Shown one piece after another: positions 58,059-64,000 of a stretch of 64,000 nt of DNA. The translations under genes and the position numbers were made by a program. The notes under the pieces are model-generated. The model was not told where the DNA came from. It searched no databases and saw only the letters and a list, made by a program, of their open reading frames with translations. How positions within the stretch are numbered: the first letter of the stretch is position 1; the number at the start of each line of letters is the position of its first letter. Source of the stretch: Bryoerythrophyllum caledonicum (lineage: Eukaryota > Streptophyta > Bryopsida > Pottiales > Pottiaceae); assembly GCA_963971425.1 (NCBI GenBank), contig OZ020519.1, positions 15,888,028 through 15,952,027 of the forward strand, read 5' to 3'.

Positions 58059-58421
58059 ATGATCAAATTCCCCCTTTTTTCATGGGGCCATTCAACATCG
58101 ACCAATGACCTGTATCACTTCAGATGGAATTTTACTGTGTTTCTGGGTGAAAAAACCGGAGTTAAAATTGCAGAAAGAAACATGAGGCACATAAAGAAAT
58201 ATGCCAAAACCAGCCACATAGTACTCAACCCTAAACAACACCAATTGGTGTCAATGCAGGCAAAGGCTTCAGTCTTGCTTTTCTCTGAACTAGCCAATCA
58301 AGCCCTAATGAACCAAGTGTATGATTGGAGAACAAATTCTTTCAATTTGACTACAATTACCTTCCAATCCGGTTCATCAAAATTCACAATTTTTTACCAC
58401 ATCGTCTCATATAAGATTTAA
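58059..58421 (+). CDS. Unknown 120-aa ORF, conserved in copies B and C
   Basis: Starts MIKFPLFSWGHSTSTNDLYH and runs to SKFTIFYHIVSYKI. Copy B (about 35453-35812) carries nearly the same sequence but lacks one A in an A run near 35600, which shifts its frame. Downstream of that, the same peptide continues in another frame. No domain is recognised. It may be an exon or just a well-preserved stretch of the duplicated block. Confidence 0.35.
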   Translation: MIKFPLFSWGHSTSTNDLYHFRWNFTVFLGEKTGVKIAERNMRHIKKYAKTSHIVLNPKQHQLVSMQAKASVLLFSELANQALMNQVYDWRTNSFNLTTITFQSGSSKFTIFYHIVSYKI

Positions 58422-59126
58422 GGGATACCTCAAGAAATTGAAAGGTAATTCAGCACAATTACAAGCACATAGTAGGCAATGGAATAATCCCCTCTTGCCT
58501 CGGAGCTATGAAACTCTCCACTCCCATAAGCGGTAAGAGCAAGCTGCTTCACTTCTGAGATGGCGGAAGAGATCACATGCTCAACCAAGCACAACGATGT
58601 TCGCTCCGGGAACGAACGAAATATTCTCAAACACCGGTGCAAAAACATCAAACAGCATTTGGAGTAGATACAGCCATCTGAGGATCCGCCACGCCGCTTC
58701 TCTTATTGAGCTCTTTTATAGCCATATCCCAATCTTTTATAGCCATGTCCCAACCTGATACAGAAGGAAAAAAACACAGCAGTCAGAACTCTATAATGTC
58801 CAAAATAGGTGGTACTGTTAGCAAATCTAAGAAAGGAAAAGAAGGATGAAATCTGGCATAAATAAAGTGTATCTTCGAGGATAGACACTCTGAAAATCAG
58901 GTGAATGTATATAAACTAGTAGATAGAACTAAAGCATGGCAAGAGTAGACACTCTAAACCTAAGACAGGTAGAAAAAACTCATTGTTCGAAACAAGCATT
59001 TTCCAACAGAGGAGGATCACTCCACCACCACAACCAAAGCAAGTCCTCTGCAGAGAGAGCACATCCACATCCACCAAAAACAACAGAATCCTTACTCCAT
59101 TCAGATACATCGAAAGGTCCAAGCAT

Positions 59127-60185
59127 TCATGATTCCTCACCTTCGTCTTCAACGGAGGGACAATCCTTTATGTTGTAACGCTCGGAACCAAGGTGCTCGG
59201 CGACGCTCTCGAAGATCCACTCGTCAAAACCCCTTCCCTTTTTGAGCCCAAACACTGCAACAGATGCACCCTGAGAGCTAGAAGCAAACTGAGCGACCAT
59301 CGCCGCGCCATCCTTATCCTCTTCGAAGGGCATCTCACAGTCTTCAAGAGAAGAATCCGCGGCGTCCCCATCTACAGGTGCAACATCGGTTGCAGGAGGG
59401 GGCAGAACAGGTGCAACCTCGGTTGCAGGAGGGGGCAGAACAGGCGCGGGAGGGGTGATCCTGAGGAACCTGTATCCCTGCAGAATAAATTCTTTGTCGC
59501 TCTCGATGACTCTCATCACCTGATCGATAAAACCTTGTCTCTGGTCACGGTAGTCGTTGCCAGCGATGGCTCGCACGTACCGCAAGCGCTCCGCCGGGGT
59601 CGAGCGCTCCAGCGACTTGAGAGGCGGGAAACTGAAACCCGCGGTTCCAAAGTGGCACCGCGGCTTGCCGCAATAGTGCAAGATCGTGTCCGCGTAGTAC
59701 TTGGCTAACCCCCGGTGACTAATCTTGCCCTTCCAGACCTTGCAAGGTAAGTTCTTGTTCTTCCATCCAGGAGGACGGATTTCGACGATGTAGGACTGCT
59801 TGTTGGGAGCTTGTCGGACTCCAAACCCCAGTGATCCTCTGTGACTGCCAAAACAAAACCTGAAAATGTTAAGAAAAGTTCGACCCGGAATTTACATACT
59901 TCTCAGGTCTTCGCAGAACCAATTGAACCAATTAGAAAACATTCCTTACAAAGAAACTCCGGGTCATCGTTTGTAACAATCGACAAGTCTGGGGTTAGCT
60001 CACTACTTCGCAGATACGATCATTGTGCTAGTGGCTGCAAAAAATGTGAAACGAACATCTTCTACGAACAACTTCTTAGACAACCAGTCCTAGCGAAAGA
60101 AACTCCGGTGCAAGAGAACTCACGCGCCGGCCGCATAACGCTCAAGGCGGTCCTCACGCTCACGCTCGAAGCTCCTGTCCGGCAT
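59127..60185 (-). CDS. AP2/ERF-like domain gene, copy C (two exons)
   Basis: Exon 1 is 60124-60185 (MPDRSFERERED...) and exon 2 is 59127-59844, together 259 residues. Donor GTGAGT, acceptor TTTGGCAG and phase are the same as in copies A and B. The AP2-like region is the most complete of the three: HRGSLGFGVRQAPNKQSY, VEIRPPGWK, KVWKGKISH, LAKYYADTILHYCGK, then FGTAGFSFPPLKSLER. Where copies A and B have Pro-Arg-Pro repeats, C has VLPPPATEVAP repeats. The acidic tail ends DEGEES as in A. It is clearly diverged from A and B at the protein level yet has no stop or frameshift, and its indels are multiples of three. It is the likeliest functional member; a role as transcription factor is inferred. 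Confidence 0.65.
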
Positions 60186-60596
60186 CTCGTCACGCGGCGC
60201 TTCTTCAATTCTCTAAGCTTGAACTCCGAAGCAACAAACTTTTCAGAATATCTGGCTCACAACTCGTCCGCTTGACGCTCTCGGAAAGCGCAGCTCATAC
60301 ACACACTCGTGCACGGCACCCGAGCGCGGCTTCCCCATTCTCAAAACATGTAGAATCTCTAGCTACAAATTTCCTGCAATGCGGAGGTGGTCGCAACAAA
60401 GAACTGCGAGAAAATACTTGGGGTTCGGAGAGTAAACACTTGGGTTTTGGGGTTTACAGGTGGTAGTGGATGAAGTGTGGATGAATTCATGATGTGAAGA
60501 CTATTTTCATTCGTTGAGGAAAAGTTTGTGGCTTGTTTCTGGAAGGCCATGCCACTGATATTTCTGGATGGTGCCTAGGCAGCCGCCACCCGTTGA

Positions 60597-60836
60597 GCCC
60601 CTACAGGCCCAAGGCATTTTAGATGAATCTCTACTCCATTGATTAAAAATTAACTTTTTGAGAATATAACCGTATTTTTGAGAATGTAACTGTATTTTTG
60701 AGAATGTAACCTTAGGATCTTCTTATGACCTTACGTGAGATGATGCGGTCAAAATTTTGACCGTACGGATTGAAAGATAATTGGAGTCAAGGTAAAAAAA
60801 ATTGTGCCCTCTAGGTATACTTGGGCCTTCAGTGGA
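60597..60836. mobile_element. Decayed piggyBac-like element
   Basis: The left end CCCCTACAGGCCCAAG after TTGAG and the right end CTTGGGCCTTCAGTGG before TTAA (60837-60840) form inverted repeats. The internal motifs TAACCTTAGGATCTT and GGATTGAAAGATAA match other members. The left TTAA has mutated. Confidence 0.6.
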
Positions 60837-61229
60837 TTAAAACGAACTCCAATATTTTGGTCACAGAGGTGGGGTCTTGATTTTTAATTGGAGGGGGTCA
60901 TTTTTAGGGCCCTCTCGTTTTAGGGGATCTAGAGCATTTAGAATTTATTAGATTTTTTATTGGCAAATTTCGGGCTTGCGGATCCAATTTTCACTTGGAT
61001 GCCCCTAATTGTTTGAAATAGGTCCCTCGTTGAGAAATAAAATAGGGCCTAGTTTTTAGTCCACCCCCACTTCCTCCATAAGCTCGTGTGACTATATTAT
61101 AGAGATTCATTTCAAACATGGAAAAGTACCTTACATTTATGAAAGAAGCAAGTCTTTTAAATAGAGCTTCAGGAAGATGAAAAAAAATCCAAAGTCTGCC
61201 TATCAGGTGAACACTTTTTTAATCGCAAG

Positions 61230-61420
61230 TACTGGATTACTTCACCCTTACATGACCAAGGCATTTTAGAGTATCTTTACTTCATTGATTAAAAATTGTC
61301 CTGACGAACTTTTTGAGAATATAACCACACAATCTTCGTCTCACTTTATGTGAGATGATGTGGCAAAAATTTGTGACTGCTAACCTTACGGATCTTTTAT
61401 CCATTTGTGGACAATTGGTA
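61230..61420. repeat. Second fragment of the same TTAA element family
   Basis: ACATGACCAAGGCATTTTAGA and a later phrase TTTTTGAGAATATAACC repeat the left half of 60597-60836. Confidence 0.5.
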
Positions 61421-61424
61421 GACT

Positions 61425-62490
61425 TTTTAAGGATCAACAATGTGCAATAACGTAACCTACTGCTTCGGAAAGACCAGATCCCTTACATTCCAACACAAGT
61501 TGAGCGCATTTAAGTTGAAAATTTGTGTAGAAAGGTATCATGCTTTTTAAAAATCTATTGAAGTGAGGACACAAGTGAATAGATTTTCACATGCAAGTAA
61601 GCAAGGAAGTGAATTTTGCAACAACCTAATCCTTAAACGTCATAAGGTGTCATAGGTGGCCACAATACTCTACATGTATGGTGTCGTATGTGAACATGAT
61701 AAGGTTCAGATAGTGAAATGACCTCCAAATGAAAGATGTTAGTTGAAGAATCTTCAATGTGAAGGTGTAAGTCTTCCTAGACTTTAGTACTTTTTTGGTA
61801 TCTAGAGAGTAAAATACGTCCCTATATACATAGTTCCAGACTGTTGTTATGGGTTAATTCTTTAGGGACTTTAAGGATGAGAGGTCCGTAGGTGGTCACT
61901 TTTGGAGGAATTTGCGGATTTGGTGAACCAATATTCTTTCTATGTTTGACCCATGGCCCAAGTTAAGTTTTGGGGATCCGTGCGCTTCCAACGAATGCGG
62001 TGAGAATGTGCACCGGAATCTAATAGGAAACTATAACAATTTCCGTGAAGTGGGTTGTAATGAAATGTACTCATCGTGAAAATGATGTTCTACATGATCT
62101 ATTCTACTCTTAAAATTCTCCTAATCCTACTCACCCTCATAGGCTTTTAAGGGATAAGCCTTCTTAGTATTAGAATGAATTAATATGGTCAACATGTGAA
62201 GGTTAAGGATATGACAAATCCACAACATAAACTGATTTTCCCAACACAGATGCAATTGCAGATGCTGTTGAGTGAACAGTGACAAAAAAAGGTATCGAGA
62301 GCTATTGTTTGGACACGTGGCATGCGTATGTGTCTTGAGTGGCACTCAAGGGAAATTTTACACCAGTTTCAATGGTTGTCCTTTTGCAAGCTGCTGGAAC
62401 AGTAGAGACATGTTACCTATGCAACTGCAGTAGGCCAAATTCCCAGGCTTTCCACAACCATCCATAGAACATGTCAAAACTACATATCTA
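61425..62490. other. AT-rich DNA, no feature seen
   Basis: No gene or repeat is supported. Confidence 0.5.
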
Positions 62491-62495
62491 ACTTA

Positions 62496-63410
62496 GGGCC
62501 GGGTTACCTGGGGTCATATGGAAGGCTGGCCGGATTTGCCATCAATTCGGCCTTCAATCCGGTCGCAATTCTTCCATCATGCCCCAAATAATGTAAAGCA
62601 TTGAGGCCGGATTCTAGGGCTGGATTTCAAATTCATCATCTTGGCCCCAGTCAATGTAAAGTGTTGGGGCCGGATTCTAAGGCCAAATTTCCAATTTTTA
62701 TGTGTTTAAGATTTTCATAAGGCTCAACTAAAAATTATTGAAGCACATATGTCAAGCCTTTGTCTCTGTTTCTTTCCTAGTTTAAAGAAAAATAGGTTTC
62801 ATATATTTACTTTATATGTTTTCTTTCCTTACTACATTTAATTTTTTTAAATAAATAAGAGTATTTCTTCTATTTTCATAATTTTTTCCTTTTTCTCTTA
62901 TTTTTGATAGGTCTAAAATAAAAGAGAGTTTTCTTTCATATTTATGCAACTTTAAATTCCTCTTCCTATTTTGACTATTGGAAAAAACAATTTACTTTAT
63001 TTGACCAAATCCCTTTTTCTAGGTGCATATCCAAAAGGAAGGAGTAATTTTACTTTTTCAAAAAATTTAAAAAAATAAAAATTTAAAAAAATTACTTTTT
63101 CAAATTTTAAATCAAAAATTGAAAATTTATTAATTGACGGTAGCGATTTGAAGGATTGAACGGAGGAACCGAATTCGGCCCTAGATGGGCGTTTGGGCCA
63201 CCTCAAACCTCGTCCCGATTGCTCCCTTGGAGCCGGAAGGTTTGGCGCCAAAACCATGCCACCTAAGGCGACATGTAGGATGAAATGTAGTTCCGGCTGG
63301 CCCAAGTATAAAGCTCTTGGATTGGATTTTGAGAGATTGAAAGACCCTATTGGTTGAAACTTGGAGAGTTTTGGCCGGCCCTCAATCCAGCCCCAAGTAT
63401 AAACCGGCCC
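62496..63410. mobile_element. PIF/Harbinger-like non-autonomous element
   Basis: Target duplication TTA lies at 62493-62495 and 63411-63413. Inverted termini begin GGGCCGGGTTACCTGGGG on the left and GGGCCGGTTTATACTTGGGG on the right (reverse). GGGCCGG-type ends and TTA are typical of Tourist/PIF-like elements. The left part carries repeated GGGGCCGGATTCTA motifs. It is 915 bp with no transposase. Confidence 0.75.
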
Positions 63411-63413
63411 TTA

Positions 63414-64000
63414 GAAGAGAAGGGATTTCCTGAACCCCAAACATACCGTGACAGTTTCACACCAAAAACACTTCAAAATTGTTGGATTCTAGTGCAATGA
63501 ATAAAGAAGGAAACAAAAACTTTGATTTCTAGTTTTGACCATAGGATCTCAGTTGAGACTTATTAAGTTATATACTCACAAAATTTCATAAACTTTGACC
63601 GCATGGATTGAAAGATTATGTTGTTAAAGCCAAACAAATGGTTCATTTTCTTCCTTACATTCATTTTCTTCCCAGCATTCAGTGGATCAACAGACCTTGA
63701 CTTCATTTGGTGCCATATTTTTGCACTACACAAGGTCTAAATCCATTACCATTGTGTTAAGCATGATGTTAGCTCCTTACACACAAAATTTTAGAGGTAG
63801 AAGAGGGGTATAGCGTATTCAAAACAATTGTGCAAGGAGTAGAGGTTCAAAAATTGCTAATTTTTGTTTATATTTTTTTTGTGAATTTAATATGTTTTAG
63901 ATTGATAACTCCATTGGCCAATAAGTAAATTTACACTACACATTGTTGTGGAACAAAAAAAAAAAATTAATATGAAGATCTCTAAGTTTTATGTGGAAAA
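63414..64000. other. Partial copy of the TTAA element family
   Basis: CATAGGATCTCAG and CATGGATTGAAAGAT recall the interior of 666-1471, and TTCAGTGGATCAA recalls the right end of the 60.6 kb copy. The window ends before boundaries can be set. Confidence 0.4.

Larger units (their letters stand above)
54065..60400. repeat. Duplicated block, copy C
   Basis: It follows copy B in order from ACATAGCCCAACAAG through the hAT N-terminus, the unknown conserved ORF, the near-identical tract, the 120-codon plus-strand frame, the lysine-rich short frame and the AP2-like gene. It has no large insertions, so it is the best template of the full unit of about 6.3 kb. Confidence 0.85.

Overview
This is nuclear DNA of a plant-lineage eukaryote: AT-rich, gene-poor and dominated by nested transposable elements, with introns and no bacterial-style operons. 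Ty1/copia and chromodomain Ty3/gypsy elements, a tRNA-derived SINE and a small spliced gene family with an AP2/ERF-like domain point to the streptophyte lineage. A DD34E Tc1-type transposon, several piggyBac-like TTAA elements and a Ty3/gypsy element carrying its own cytosine-5 DNA methyltransferase are unusual for seed plants. I therefore favour a streptophyte alga or an early-diverging land plant. The species is not identifiable from the sequence alone.

Layout. 1-6.9 kb: AT-rich sequence with a piggyBac-like element (666-1471), dispersed repeats, a DNA-transposon relic with long inverted arms (5.5-6.25 kb) and a SINE. 6.9-17.2 kb: a terminal-inverted-repeat element split by a large Ty3/gypsy retrotransposon (7163-16811, minus strand). 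Its coding order is gag, protease, C5 DNA methyltransferase, reverse transcriptase, RNase H, integrase, PHD finger. Its terminal repeats are arranged abnormally. 17.9-18.3 kb: a related solo LTR. 19.0-24.6 kb: a decayed chromovirus-type Ty3/gypsy element. 24.6-28.3 kb: mostly featureless AT-rich DNA.

28.3-60.4 kb: three copies (A, B, C) of a duplicated block. Each carries a two-exon minus-strand gene with an AP2-like domain, with splice phase preserved in all three. Copies B and C also share hAT transposase relics and conserved unknown ORFs. Copy B is heavily invaded: a piggyBac-like element (itself carrying a PIF/Harbinger-like element) cuts off the end of its gene, and a Ty1/copia element (39651-47884) holds a Tc1 transposon in its 5' LTR and an antisense ORF with an RNase H1-type hybrid-binding domain. 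60.4-64 kb: more TTAA and TTA elements.

How the parts relate. Most coding capacity belongs to transposons, nearly all disabled by stops, frameshifts or deletions. The best candidates for living genes are the AP2-like copies A and C. The most striking system is the methyltransferase-encoding gypsy element. Its methyltransferase frame is the longest uninterrupted pol segment, and all seven in-frame stops recognised elsewhere in the element are TAG, a pattern expected from C-to-T change at CAG/CTG (CHG) sites.
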